Source: Nitrospira sp. (GTDB lineage: Bacteria; Nitrospirota; Nitrospiria; Nitrospirales; Nitrospiraceae). From it: 64,000 nucleotides of DNA. Under the pieces are notes generated by a model, which had not been told where the DNA came from, did no database searches, and saw nothing but the letters and a program-made list of their open reading frames with translations. Positions 55,458-64,000 of this stretch are shown here, one piece after another. The translations under genes and the position numbers were made by a program. Location: NCBI GenBank assembly GCA_019636945.1, contig JAHBWO010000003.1:1-64000 (forward strand), in the 5' to 3' direction. How positions within the stretch are numbered: position 1 is the first letter of the stretch; each line of letters begins with the position of its first letter.

Positions 55458-57398
55458 ATGCAGCCCATGCGATCATTCTTATTCACTGTAGTGCACTGGT
55501 GGCTACCCATCCTGCTATTGGGAGCGAGTCTCCCCGGCGTCGCACTGGCAGAAGTCAATGACGACGACAAGGCGCAGGCCATCGTCCACATGCTTGACTA
55601 TGTCGGCGTCGATTATCCTGAGTCCGTGCAGAACGGTCAGGTGATCAAACCGGAAGAGTATGCCGAACAACGCGACTTTGCCGCCCAGGCCCTCACACTT
55701 CTCGGTCAGTTACCCACTGTGTCTGAGCAGGATGTGTTGGTGCAGCAGGCACGAGAACTTTTGACCCAGATCGAAGCGAAGGCGTCGGGAGAGGTGATTT
55801 CAACTCTCGCCAATCAGCTGCTCGTTCACATCATCAACTCATGGAAGCTCAGCGTGGCGCCACGTCAGGCTCCGGACCTCCGACGTGGTGAGACATTGTT
55901 TCTGCAATACTGTGCCGCCTGCCACGGCCTGCAAGGAAGGGGCGATGGGCCGCTGGCCAAGGGAATGGACCCAGCTCCCCGCAACTTTCACGATGAAGCT
56001 CGGATGCGTCAGCGTAGTCTCTATGGGTTATACAACACCATCACACTTGGTGTACGCGGCACGCCAATGCGCGCCTTCGGCGAACTGTCCGAAGCCGATC
56101 GTTGGGCGTTGGCCTTTTTTTCCGCCGGCCTGCGCACCGATCCTCGTATGGTGACGAAGGGCGAGGAACTCTGGCGGCAAGAACAGAGTAAAGCAGATTT
56201 TTACACCCTCCGCACCTTCGTCATGACCACACCCGCCCAACAGGCGGTTGCCGGTTCGTCACTTGATGCTGTGCGCGCCTATCTCACGCAGCAGCCACAT
56301 GCGCTTGAGGCTGGAGCGCATTCGCCGTTGAACGTTTCGCGCATGAAAGTTGAGGAGGCCGCAGTAGCCTACGTCAATGGCCAGCAAGCAGACGCTCGGC
56401 GCCTTGCCGTCGCCGCCTATCTCGAGGGGGTGGAACTGATCGAGTCCGCACTGAACAATGTCGACACGCCGCTGCGTGCGGAAATAGAGCGTGAAATGAT
56501 GGCCCTTCGGACGGCCATCGCAGAAGGAGCAAGCGCCGATGCCGTCACCGCGCAGACAACGAAGATTACGGCATTACTTGATCGGGCTGCAGAGCGGCTC
56601 TCCAGCAGCACCTTATCCCCGAATACCGCATTCGTGAGTTCTTTGGTGATCTTACTCCGAGAAGGGCTGGAGTCGATCTTAATTATTTCCACGATTGTCG
56701 CCTTTGTTGTGAGAACCGGTCGACGTGACGCCCTCCCCTACATCCATCTCGGCTGGATAGGAGCTATGGCACTCGGCGTCGTCACGTGGATCCTTGCGCG
56801 CTACATGCTCAGCATTTCTGGCGCGAACCGTGAGTTGACAGAAGGTCTCACAGCTTTGCTGGCTGCGGCTATGCTCCTCTACGTGGGATGGTGGTTACAC
56901 AGCCGCTCGAACGCACAGGCGTGGAACCGCTATATCCGCGAACAACTGAACAGTGCGCTGGCCACCCGGACGCTCTGGACAATGGCAGGGCTCTCATTCC
57001 TTGTCGTGTACCGAGAGTTGTTTGAGATGATTCTGTTCTATGAAACGCTTTGGTCACAGGCCGGGCCAACCGGGCATAGTGCGGTCATGTGGGGCATCGC
57101 CATCGCAGCGATGCTGTTGGTGCTGATCGGCGGTATGATTCTTCGCTATAGCGTCCGTCTGCCCATCGGGCCATTCTTCACCGTCGCCTCAATCCTTCTG
57201 GCGGTGATGGCCGTGATTTTTGTTGGGAACGGCATCGCCGCCCTTCAAGCGGCAGGCGTCCTCGACGTGACGGATGTTCGTTTCTTCTCCTTACCACTCT
57301 TGGGTATTCACCCGACTATGCAAAGTCTTGTTCCGCAGGCTCTGATCCTCGCCCTGATCGCCGGTGGGATCTGGTCTAACCGAGAAAAAGCTGATTAG
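55458..57398 (+). CDS. Cytochrome c-FTR1 iron permease fusion
   Basis: A 646-residue protein: signal peptide (ending VALA), a helical periplasmic part, a cytochrome c domain with CAACHGLQGRGDGPLA (about 152-167) and MRAFGELSEADRWAL, a second helical part (about 270-390), then an FTR1-family permease with seven membrane segments. The first FTR1 iron motif is REGLESILIIST (about 400); the second, usually REGxE, reads YRELFEMILFYE (about 517). The fusion suggests that iron is oxidised or reduced by the haem at the periplasmic face and then moved inward. No Fe-regulatory site was recognised. Confidence 0.88.
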   Translation: MQPMRSFLFTVVHWWLPILLLGASLPGVALAEVNDDDKAQAIVHMLDYVGVDYPESVQNGQVIKPEEYAEQRDFAAQALTLLGQLPTVSEQDVLVQQARELLTQIEAKASGEVISTLANQLLVHIINSWKLSVAPRQAPDLRRGETLFLQYCAACHGLQGRGDGPLAKGMDPAPRNFHDEARMRQRSLYGLYNTITLGVRGTPMRAFGELSEADRWALAFFSAGLRTDPRMVTKGEELWRQEQSKADFYTLRTFVMTTPAQQAVAGSSLDAVRAYLTQQPHALEAGAHSPLNVSRMKVEEAAVAYVNGQQADARRLAVAAYLEGVELIESALNNVDTPLRAEIEREMMALRTAIAEGASADAVTAQTTKITALLDRAAERLSSSTLSPNTAFVSSLVILLREGLESILIISTIVAFVVRTGRRDALPYIHLGWIGAMALGVVTWILARYMLSISGANRELTEGLTALLAAAMLLYVGWWLHSRSNAQAWNRYIREQLNSALATRTLWTMAGLSFLVVYRELFEMILFYETLWSQAGPTGHSAVMWGIAIAAMLLVLIGGMILRYSVRLPIGPFFTVASILLAVMAVIFVGNGIAALQAAGVLDVTDVRFFSLPLLGIHPTMQSLVPQALILALIAGGIWSNREKAD

Positions 57399-57602
57399 TC
57401 CGATCACTGCTGTGCGAAGGCTCCTCGGAAGGTCCATCTTCAATGAAAGAGGTGCTGTCCCTGATGGATAACCTTCCCTTTCCCGCCCACCGATCTTTGT
57501 CAAGGTAGCGAGAGTGTACTCATCAAGAAGCCAGTCGAATTCTTCTTCTCCAAGGGGCCTCAAGGGCCGGACACGTTGCTCTGCAACCGGCTCAAGCGCA
57601 GG

Positions 57603-58079
57603 CTAGGACGGAGGGGGGAACGGAGGAGTCGACTGTGGGTCGGAGTCGGGCGCTTTGGGAGTGACACCATCAGCCGGTAAGGAGGCAGCATTCACCTTCT
57701 TGAGATCGAGATGGGCGTGCCAAATAAACTCCCGTTCAAACCATTGGCCGCGCACACTCTGATCGCGGAGCTGGACACGAATTTCATAGATATGCCCTTC
57801 GACTTGTTTGACACGCCATTCGCCGAGCCGTACGCCCTGCCCACGCTCTTTCATGCTGCGAACGTGCTCGTTCATGGCATCAAGGATTGAGGGGAACCCG
57901 ATGGCCGGATGGTGCTGTACGAGGGCCAAGGCTTCAACCTCTTGGGTCGTTCTCGACGGAGCCGTCGAAGGCAGCGACGTCCACACATAGTACAGCCCAC
58001 CGAGCAACAACACGGCTACAACGGCGTAATGGATGATGTGAGTGCCGAACGATCGTAAAGAAGTCACGCTACCAGTCAT
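57603..58079 (-). CDS. Single-span membrane protein of unknown function
   Basis: A 158-residue protein from ATG 58079 (GTGAGG about 10 bases upstream). It has one hydrophobic segment at about 14-33 (IIHYAVVAVLLLGGLYYVW) and a periplasmic domain ending in a Pro-rich tail. The stop is TAG; beyond it the same frame stays open for about 100 codons with protein-like sequence (EEEFDWLLDEYTLATL). An open frame up to 58250 also exists upstream, Ser and Pro-rich, which could be a longer N terminus. I do not recognise the family. Confidence 0.6.
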   Translation of the reverse strand: MTGSVTSLRSFGTHIIHYAVVAVLLLGGLYYVWTSLPSTAPSRTTQEVEALALVQHHPAIGFPSILDAMNEHVRSMKERGQGVRLGEWRVKQVEGHIYEIRVQLRDQSVRGQWFEREFIWHAHLDLKKVNAASLPADGVTPKAPDSDPQSTPPFPPPS

Positions 58080-58463
58080 TATGTGCAGAGCCTCACGGCT
58101 TGATCCTTCCTCCGTAGCAGACGACTGCGGAGGACGTGCAGCCGTGGGCCCTCTTGTGGCTTCGGCGGAACCAGACGAAGCGGATCCTCCTCCGCCAAGG
58201 CTTCGGCACGCCGCCCATGGGCTCTGGCTGATGGGTCGGAGGACGCCCACTGTGTAATCCTCAAGAACGTCACAGCTGTGGCTTCCTGTCTTGGTGGGTG
58301 AAGTGCCGTGCCGGAAAATCCTTCGCCGCCCTGCATCTTAGGAAGATCCGGAATGTTCTGTCAATCCAACCAGAGTGTGGACCGCAGCTTGTCTGATCAA
58401 AAGCCGATGTGTTACAAATACGATTCGGTATTCACCAGAATACAGATAGCATGAGTGGAGGAT

Positions 58464-58907
58464 ATGAAGTTCTTTTTGTACGGTGATCTCCTCAATCCGT
58501 CACAGCTTCAGCGGCGAGCTCCTGAACATCAATTTCTGCACCGTGCGACCCTGTCGGATCACACCGTCAAGTTTTGCCGATGGTCATCCCAATGGCGATG
58601 CGGACTCGCGAGCATTGTCCCCTCACAGGGTGAACAAGCTTGGGGCGGCGTGTTCGAGTTAACGGATGAGGATGTGAACAGTATGGATCAGTTTGAACAG
58701 GATGTCCCGCAGGGAGCCTACCGTCATCTCCAGGTAACAGTCTTGACCGAGACCGGAGAAAAGGAGCTGGTCACCACCTATGCGGCCAACCCCATCGGGA
58801 AATTCAAGCCAAAGGATCACTACCTGGATTGGGTGCTCAAAGGGCTTAAACAGTGGAAGTTTCCGGAAGATGTTATTCAGCAATGGGAATCATATAGACC
58901 GAAGTAA
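58464..58907 (+). CDS. Gamma-glutamylcyclotransferase-like protein
   Basis: A 147-residue protein of the GGCT/AIG2 fold. FFLYGDLLNPSQL at the start is close to the YGSNL-type loop, WGGVFELTDEDVNSMDQFE holds the conserved acid, and YRHLQVTV and TTYAANP follow. The usual tyrosine and glutamate pattern suggests a cyclotransferase, but the substrate is unknown. GTG 58455 is also in frame; ATG 58464 is preferred although GGAGG is very close to it. Confidence 0.7.
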   Translation: MKFFLYGDLLNPSQLQRRAPEHQFLHRATLSDHTVKFCRWSSQWRCGLASIVPSQGEQAWGGVFELTDEDVNSMDQFEQDVPQGAYRHLQVTVLTETGEKELVTTYAANPIGKFKPKDHYLDWVLKGLKQWKFPEDVIQQWESYRPK

Positions 58908-58965
58908 CATGTGAGTCGACGGCTGATTGCACACAGCGGGAGGCTCAGCTTACATAGAGGAGATT

Positions 58966-59292
58966 ATGCCAAAACCAAAATATCATATTCTTGTCTGCAC
59001 GAATTCGCGCCCCCCTGGCCATCCCAAGCCATCATGCGGGTCAGCCGGAGCCGCACAACTGCTCATGGCCTTCAATATGGGCTTGATGCAGCGCGCGGTT
59101 CCTCCAGGACAGGTCTTGGTGAGTGCGACTGGGTGCCTCGGTCCTTGTGAACAGGGTCCGACTGTGGTCGTCTACCCTGACAATACCTGGTACTCCAAAG
59201 TCACGGAAGCGGACGTTGCCACGATTCTCGATGAACACGTGACGAAGGGGACACCAGCTGCTACACTCAAACCCGATTCGGTATGGAAGTAG
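58966..59292 (+). CDS. Thioredoxin-like [2Fe-2S] ferredoxin
   Basis: A 108-residue protein of the thioredoxin-like ferredoxin class. MPKPKYHILVCTNSRPPGHPKPSC holds the first two cysteines, with the second pair in ATGCLGPCEQGPTVVVYPD. The four Cys bind a [2Fe-2S] cluster in this class. ATG 58966 follows AGAGGAG closely. It may serve as an electron carrier; no partner is adjacent. An earlier in-frame ATG at 58927 has no ribosome site. Confidence 0.83.
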   Translation: MPKPKYHILVCTNSRPPGHPKPSCGSAGAAQLLMAFNMGLMQRAVPPGQVLVSATGCLGPCEQGPTVVVYPDNTWYSKVTEADVATILDEHVTKGTPAATLKPDSVWK

Positions 59293-59369
59293 AACGTATC
59301 GGAGCCCGAACTTGAGCAAGTATCGTGGTTGCAGTCGGCGAGTAAAAACATGACTGATCATCTGCATCT

Positions 59370-59882
59370 ATGACGGCGCCTACGGTTCATGAACATAAGA
59401 TCCATGCACCTCGCTCGATCGGGTGCATGATTATTACCTGTAGCGATACTCGGATCGCCGAGACGGACGGCAGCGGCCAGCTGATTCAAAAGCTGCTCAA
59501 AGACCAGGGACATACGGTTGTTGAATATCATCTCGTCAAGGACGATCCGGCACAGATTCAACTCTGGATCGCTCGGGCAATGACGAACGAGGCTGTCCAA
59601 GCGTTGATCATCAACGGCGGGACGGGGATTTCACGGCGGGACAGCACATTCGAAGCCGTGGATGAGATGTTGGAGAAGCGGCTTCCAGGATTCGGCGAAA
59701 TTTTTCGGCTCTTGACCTACCAAGAAATGGGGTCACCTGCCATCATGAGTCGAGCCACCGCCGGCATTATCAAAGGGCGGTGTATTTTTTCCATTCCAGG
59801 TTCGGAACATGCCGTCAGAATGGCCATGGAAAAGCTCATCCTGCCTGAACTCGGCCATCTGGTGAAAGAATTGTCAAAATAA
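59370..59882 (+). CDS. moaB: Molybdenum cofactor biosynthesis protein MoaB
   Basis: A 170-residue MoaB/MogA-type protein that adenylates molybdopterin. The MPT-binding pattern GGTGISRRDSTFEAV, together with IFRLLTYQEMGSPAIMSRATAG and FSIPGSEHAVRMAMEKLI, is canonical. It fits an organism with many molybdoenzymes, such as nitrite oxidoreductase. No other Mo-cofactor gene is adjacent. Confidence 0.9.
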   Translation: MTAPTVHEHKIHAPRSIGCMIITCSDTRIAETDGSGQLIQKLLKDQGHTVVEYHLVKDDPAQIQLWIARAMTNEAVQALIINGGTGISRRDSTFEAVDEMLEKRLPGFGEIFRLLTYQEMGSPAIMSRATAGIIKGRCIFSIPGSEHAVRMAMEKLILPELGHLVKELSK

Positions 59883-59892
59883 CAGGTACATA

Positions 59893-59993
59893 GTGAGAAG
59901 TGAAAAGTAAGGCAGATTAAAAAAAGATCTGACATCTGGCAAGTAATTGCTTGCCGTGAGGTCACGTTTCATCTCGTACCTTTCACTTCTCTC
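59893..59993. repeat. Imperfect palindromic intergenic element
   Basis: GTGAGAAGTGAAAAGTA at 59893-59909 and its complement at 59977-59993 (15 of 17 match) bound a 101-base unit. Inside is a perfect GGCAAG-TAATTG-CTTGCC hairpin (59938-59955) and an AAAAAAAG run. It lies between convergent moaB and the CBS gene; it could be a bidirectional terminator or a small repeat element. Confidence 0.55.
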
Positions 59994-59999
59994 GCTTCC

Positions 60000-60434
60000 T
60001 CAATCCTGCGTAATTTTTGGCTCCTCATACGATATCTCGGCAGAAATTTTCGACTGCGCATATCGCTTATAAAACGACAACACATCACGTACAGAGATCA
60101 CGCCAATAATCTCACCGTTCTTACTGACGCCGAGATGGCGTACGCCGAGATCAGCCATCATAGACTGCGCGTCATCAATGGCTTCACTTCCCTCGATCGT
60201 GCACACCGGTGCCGTCATAATTTTCTCGACCGTCAGTTTTCCTAACGGCTTTCCGGATGCGACTGCTCGCCGTACAATATCAGTATCCGTGACGATCCCG
60301 ACGAACTGCTTTCCTTTTTTGATCAATAACGATCCGACTCGCGCCTGACGCATTGTCTTCGCGGCACTCGCGATGGATACCTTGGGTCCAATCGATTTAG
60401 GCCGTTTGGTCATGATCTGTGCGACAGTAGACAT
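60000..60434 (-). CDS. Two-CBS-domain protein
   Basis: A 144-residue protein consisting of a CBS pair: about 7-60 (MTKRPKSIGPKVSIASAAKTM) and 68-125 (IMTAPVCTIEGSEAIDDAQSM). It shares GIVTDTDIVRRAV and GVISVRDVLSFY with the CBS protein at 27063, a likely paralogue. The C-terminal 25 residues are charged and unique. ATG 60434 follows GGAGGAG at good spacing; the longer frame to 60491 is not supported. No partner gene is close. Confidence 0.87.
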   Translation of the reverse strand: MSTVAQIMTKRPKSIGPKVSIASAAKTMRQARVGSLLIKKGKQFVGIVTDTDIVRRAVASGKPLGKLTVEKIMTAPVCTIEGSEAIDDAQSMMADLGVRHLGVSKNGEIIGVISVRDVLSFYKRYAQSKISAEISYEEPKITQD

Positions 60435-60689
60435 GGCTTTCTCCTCCATTGGTGGGTGAATTTTCGACGGATGAACGCCGGCCACGCTCAAGTTGCCTTG
60501 GGTAAGAGTAGCACAGAATGCGCGGAGAGCTCAAAACAGGAGCAGGAAGAACCGCCCACTAGAACCGTTCTGCGTCATGTACTCAACGACCAGATTCTTA
60601 AAAAAACGAACGACCCGGACGTTTCGAGAGCATGAAGGTCAGGAAACGAACGAGAAGAGCCTCTTGAGCATGTATAACTCAGCACGACT

Positions 60690-61619
60690 TTAAAATCGGA
60701 GCGTACCTTCTACCACCATGACGCAATGCCCACCGACCTTCACCCCTTGAATGGCATCATTGTCCGACTCCACCTGGACAAGAATCCGTGACGGACGGTC
60801 GATCTCGTAGCCTTGCTCGATGAGGATATCCGTCGTCGGCCCCACCTCAACGATTCCATGGTGAACTAAGTATGCTCCTAATGCGCCGGCGGCGCTTCCT
60901 GTCGCAGGGTCCTCTAAAATTCCAATCTTTGGCGCAAACATCCGCGCATGAACTGAGGTGAACGATTCGACTGTCACAGTGGTGAACACCATGATGCCGT
61001 TGGCACCGAATCGTTCACAGACAGCCGTGATCGCAGATGCGTCAGGAATGATCGATCGTACAGCCGTGAGAGTCCGCACCGGAACGATCAACACCGGTAA
61101 GCCGGTGGAGACGACCTGCAGTTCCCAGTTGGTTTCGACAACACCGGGTTTCGGTAAACCGAGAGCCCGACCAACCGAATACACCTCATCAACCGTCTCA
61201 ATGGGATCGAGAAACTCGGGCTTCGGTTGAGACATGACGACCCGCACGACTCGTCCCTGCTCACAGTGCACTTCGATGGGAAATACGCCGATATTGCATT
61301 CTTGTAAGAGACAGGTAACACCCTCGTTCAATGCGATCCGTTTAAGAGAAGCCAGGACATAGAATGTGCCCAGCACCGGATGGCCGGCAAATGGAATCTC
61401 CTGTGTGGGAGTAAAGATCCGTAATCGTGCAGCGGCGGTGGGATCGGTCGGTGGAAAGACGAACACCGTTTCTGAGAGATTCATCTCTCGGGCAATCTGC
61501 TGCAGCTCGTCGTCCGTCAGTCCATCCGCCTCTGGAAAGACCGCCACGGGGTTGCCACCGAACGGTTGAGCCGTAAAGACATCGGCTTGATAGAATTTGA
61601 ACATCCGTTGTTCCGTCAT
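60690..61619 (-). CDS. PhzF-family isomerase/epimerase-like protein
   Basis: A 309-residue protein of the PhzF/diaminopimelate-epimerase fold. [23 protein letters not shown], the catalytic Glu in [10 protein letters not shown] (about 46), [14 protein letters not shown] and [16 protein letters not shown] are all family marks. PhzF acts in phenazine synthesis, but most bacterial homologues have no known substrate, and no phenazine gene lies here. ATG 61619 follows CAGGAGGGG. A single-gene unit. Confidence 0.88.
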   Translation of the reverse strand: MTEQRMFKFYQADVFTAQPFGGNPVAVFPEADGLTDDELQQIAREMNLSETVFVFPPTDPTAAARLRIFTPTQEIPFAGHPVLGTFYVLASLKRIALNEGVTCLLQECNIGVFPIEVHCEQGRVVRVVMSQPKPEFLDPIETVDEVYSVGRALGLPKPGVVETNWELQVVSTGLPVLIVPVRTLTAVRSIIPDASAITAVCERFGANGIMVFTTVTVESFTSVHARMFAPKIGILEDPATGSAAGALGAYLVHHGIVEVGPTTDILIEQGYEIDRPSRILVQVESDNDAIQGVKVGGHCVMVVEGTLRF

Positions 61620-61724
61620 CGCCCCTCCTGAACTTATTGCGATCATACCGAAATACCGGCTCTTCCCACAGCACTGTCACCCATCTTTGTTGACAGAATC
61701 CGTTCCCTTTGGCACACTCCGCCC

Positions 61725-61982
61725 GTGGATTCGATCAGCGAGCAAGACATCGCCCATGCCTTAGACGTGTTGGGCCTCACCCATCCCTTCACAGTCGAAG
61801 ACCTTGAACGAGCGAAACGCGTCCAGCTCTATACCTGGAACCCGTCGCGCTATGCCGGCCTCACGAATAACCCCGCTCAATATATGCAACAGTTTCGGAA
61901 AGCGGAGGACATGACTAAGACGGTCGAAGCCGCCTACGCGCTGATTTCCACTGTCTTCGTCCCGGATGACGAAGCCCAATAG
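61725..61982 (+). CDS. Small conserved-looking helical protein
   Basis: An 85-residue protein with a GTG start (no strong ribosome site). The helical pattern AHALDVLGLTHPFTVEDLERAKRVQLYTWNP followed by FRKAEDMTKTVEAAYALIS is reminiscent of the first and last helices of a J domain, but the HPD tripeptide is missing. I do not recognise the family. It is divergent from the PhzF gene with about 100 bases between, enough for two promoters. Confidence 0.5.
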   Translation: MDSISEQDIAHALDVLGLTHPFTVEDLERAKRVQLYTWNPSRYAGLTNNPAQYMQQFRKAEDMTKTVEAAYALISTVFVPDDEAQ

Positions 61983-62042
61983 GTAGCACACAATCCCGTA
62001 CGCATCTCTCGTCCAGCCCGCCTTCATCACACAGGTGCCGTA

Positions 62043-63995
62043 TTAAGTGGCCTCGTGGCTGGTGACCCGCGACATCCCTTCATCACCAGACGACTGTGCC
62101 ACCGGCCACGTAATCAAGCCGGAGACACCGTCTGCGGATCCCACCGGCTGCGTCTGCTGCGCATAGATCTGCGGCAACTGGTTGGTTCCGAATTTTGAAA
62201 TATACAAAAAGACATGTTCACGCGAGTTCACCCGTACGGCCCAGGGGTGAAAATCTTGTTTATAGAATTCCTCGCACAGCTGCATCGCATCGAGACAGGA
62301 TAGGGTGCTCGGATCGTTCAAGGTGTAGTAGTAGTCCAGCGGAAGGTCGTATTCCTCCTGCTTGTGGATCGTAATCCCAAATTTCTCAGGGTGCCGCACC
62401 ATCGGGGTATGACGATACGCCACGAAATAGAACAGTTCCAACGAATGAATCACCGGCTGATTGTCCAGGACAAACTGTCGGGTTTCCATTGCTTCCTGGA
62501 ACGTTTCACCTGGAAATCCATAGAAGGCCATCACATGGTTCCAAATCCCCGACCTGGCCGCCATTTGAAGATTGCGCTGGATCACGCTCTTCTTGGCATG
62601 CTTATCCATGAGGTTCAACACACGCTCGTTGGCCGACTCCATCCCATAGTAGAGCGTGCAACAGCCGGCCTTGGCTGCAAGATCCCACATGGCTTGGTCT
62701 TGGAGGGTCTCTTCAAATCGAATGAGCGTCGTCCACTTGATCCCTACATCCTGGTCGACCAGCAACTGTGAGACTTTCTTAAACAGTGCGGGCGGATAAG
62801 ACTCATCGCTGAACAAGAAATGCCGACACTGGTACTTGTCCCGTAACACCTTGATCTGGTCAACGACGAGCTGGGCAGGCATCCCACGATACTGATCGAA
62901 GTAGCCCTGCCCATGGTCACAAAACGTGCAACGTCCCCAATAGCAACCACGCGTCGCGAGATAAGGAATGATGAGTTCCGGAACGAAATACCGATCGAGC
63001 GGCATCCCATCGAAATCCGGCAATGGTAACGATTGCGTCTTTTCCGTATAGACCTCGGGATTGCGCTGAAGTCCTGAAGCATCACGATAGATCAAGTTGG
63101 GAACAGACGCGAGCGACCGCTGTCCGTTCAGGGCCTCGATCAGCCAGAGCAGCGCATGCTCTCCTTCATAGAGAATCGCGGAGTCGAAGACTTCCGTGAA
63201 AAAACGCTCGTGATGCACGAGATCTTCATGCAGTCGCGTGATCACATTGCCACCCACAACAAGATGGATCTGCGGGAAGGTGTCCTTGATCATCTTAGCG
63301 AAGGTGAGGCCGGCTAGCAGCTGCATCTGCGTGCCGATCGAAATACCGATGACATCCGGCTGCTCTTTGGCCACTTCCGGTAGGACGAGCTGATTACAGA
63401 GATCCCGATAGACATTCACCTGCTCGTCTGCCAAACAGGCGAACACTTCCTTCGAGACACCAGGTCGATAGCCCAGGTTGCTTTCCATCGGATAGAAGAC
63501 GAGCGACGCAGGATAGTAAGCAGCGGAGATATAGGCCATAGTCTCACGGAAGGTATTGAGCGCCCCTTCTAACAACTCAGCCTGATAGAATCGCTCACCC
63601 CGGACGATCAGCTTGGCATCTTCAGCCCTGTCGGCCAGGTCGAATACATCACGCTCATGGGCCTGCTCAACCACGGCGAGTTGATTCATGTCTCGTTCGG
63701 TCAGGGCACCGGCTTTTTCCTTCTCTTGCAGCATCTTGAGCTGCATGCCCAATCGTGCCTTGACCCAGATCAGGAATTCCATGCTGAAGAAGTGATCCCA
63801 CATCCCGATATTGATATCGCGCTGGATGACCGTATGTCCGGCGTCGCGCAGTACGGCGGTCAGCGAAGGCAAGGCAAGGTACGGCGCCGTCGGTACCCAC
63901 TCCGGTGGAAACAGGAGCATGACCTTGGATTTCTTCCGATCCTCTTTCTTGATCGGAACTAAGCCGTCGATTTGGACAAGTCCGGTACTACTCAT
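62043..63995 (-). CDS. B12-binding-domain radical SAM protein
   Basis: A 650-residue protein. The N-terminal part (about 20-300) fits a cobalamin-binding Rossmann domain (KVMLLFPPEWVPTAPYLALP, then VIGISIGTQMQLLAGLTFAK and LVVGGNVI). The radical SAM core begins at about 350 with the cluster motif CYWGRCTFC, which is CX4CX2C and not the usual CX3CX2C. The C-terminal part is specific. Such enzymes methylate or rearrange unactivated carbons. The substrate is unknown and no neighbour gives a clue. The start lies only 5 bases from the window edge, so the upstream ribosome site is unseen. Confidence 0.86.
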   Translation of the reverse strand: MSSTGLVQIDGLVPIKKEDRKKSKVMLLFPPEWVPTAPYLALPSLTAVLRDAGHTVIQRDINIGMWDHFFSMEFLIWVKARLGMQLKMLQEKEKAGALTERDMNQLAVVEQAHERDVFDLADRAEDAKLIVRGERFYQAELLEGALNTFRETMAYISAAYYPASLVFYPMESNLGYRPGVSKEVFACLADEQVNVYRDLCNQLVLPEVAKEQPDVIGISIGTQMQLLAGLTFAKMIKDTFPQIHLVVGGNVITRLHEDLVHHERFFTEVFDSAILYEGEHALLWLIEALNGQRSLASVPNLIYRDASGLQRNPEVYTEKTQSLPLPDFDGMPLDRYFVPELIIPYLATRGCYWGRCTFCDHGQGYFDQYRGMPAQLVVDQIKVLRDKYQCRHFLFSDESYPPALFKKVSQLLVDQDVGIKWTTLIRFEETLQDQAMWDLAAKAGCCTLYYGMESANERVLNLMDKHAKKSVIQRNLQMAARSGIWNHVMAFYGFPGETFQEAMETRQFVLDNQPVIHSLELFYFVAYRHTPMVRHPEKFGITIHKQEEYDLPLDYYYTLNDPSTLSCLDAMQLCEEFYKQDFHPWAVRVNSREHVFLYISKFGTNQLPQIYAQQTQPVGSADGVSGLITWPVAQSSGDEGMSRVTSHEAT

Positions 63996-64000
63996 GGTCA

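Noticed and set aside
58079-58336. 85-codon minus-strand frame upstream of the single-span protein
   Set aside because: Arg-rich, overlaps another open frame and has no ribosome site at its start.
1-64000. CRISPR array, prophage or integrated plasmid
   Set aside because: No regularly spaced repeats, integrase, tail or capsid genes, or replication genes were seen on either strand.

Overview
The window looks like the chromosome of a Nitrospira-type bacterium (phylum Nitrospirota). This is an inference from gene content and gene order: there is no rRNA gene here to confirm it. Gene density is high, most genes are housekeeping, and codon use is fairly even and moderately GC-rich. Genes that fit this assignment include a guanidine-hydrolase locus, many c-type cytochrome and haem genes, and several secreted proteins of unknown function.

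Region by region. 1-6.2 kb: the end of bioF, the twitching-motility ATPases pilT and pilU, a small membrane-anchored cytochrome c, a YidB-like protein, an outer-membrane barrel and a Slp-like lipoprotein. 6.2-8.3 kb: a secreted intradiol-dioxygenase-like gene cut by an IS5-type element. Both element ends and the CTAA target duplication are readable, and removing the element restores the reading frame. 8.4-12.9 kb: two secreted proteins, a MinD/ParA-like ATPase and pyruvate kinase. 13.0-14.4 kb: a second IS5-type element with perfect 16-bp ends and a CTAG duplication. 14.9-32.3 kb: a long minus-strand block, mostly of overlapping or closely spaced genes: ccsA-like, hemA, hemC, a cobA-hemD fusion, a CBS protein, hemB, ribF, tilS, hpt, ftsH, folP, glmM and comEC, with mtnA after it. 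It combines tetrapyrrole synthesis with housekeeping functions.

32.3-39.4 kb is accessory-like: an RsmI-type methylase, a TusA-like protein, a secreted unknown with a strong terminator, tRNA-Leu(CAA), and a broken prolyl-4-hydroxylase-like gene. It also holds the most interesting locus: a guanidine-I (ykkC) riboswitch followed by an APC-family permease and an arginase-fold enzyme best read as guanidine hydrolase. Together these form a ligand-sensing uptake and hydrolysis unit that would give urea and ammonium. 39.5-48.0 kb is mostly core: two DUF151 nucleases, rplM-rpsI with a terminator, argC-argJ, then rpsB-tsf-pyrH-frr-alr behind a leader with four successive hairpins.

48.0-64.0 kb: a FadL-type barrel, a large hybrid sensor kinase, a thiamine-binding-like protein, a siroheme-synthase N-domain protein, an HNH nuclease and a Rieske protein. 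These are followed by a cytochrome c-FTR1 iron permease fusion, a thioredoxin-like ferredoxin, moaB, a second CBS protein, a PhzF-like protein and a B12-binding radical SAM protein. No CRISPR array, prophage, rRNA operon or plasmid-type origin was seen.
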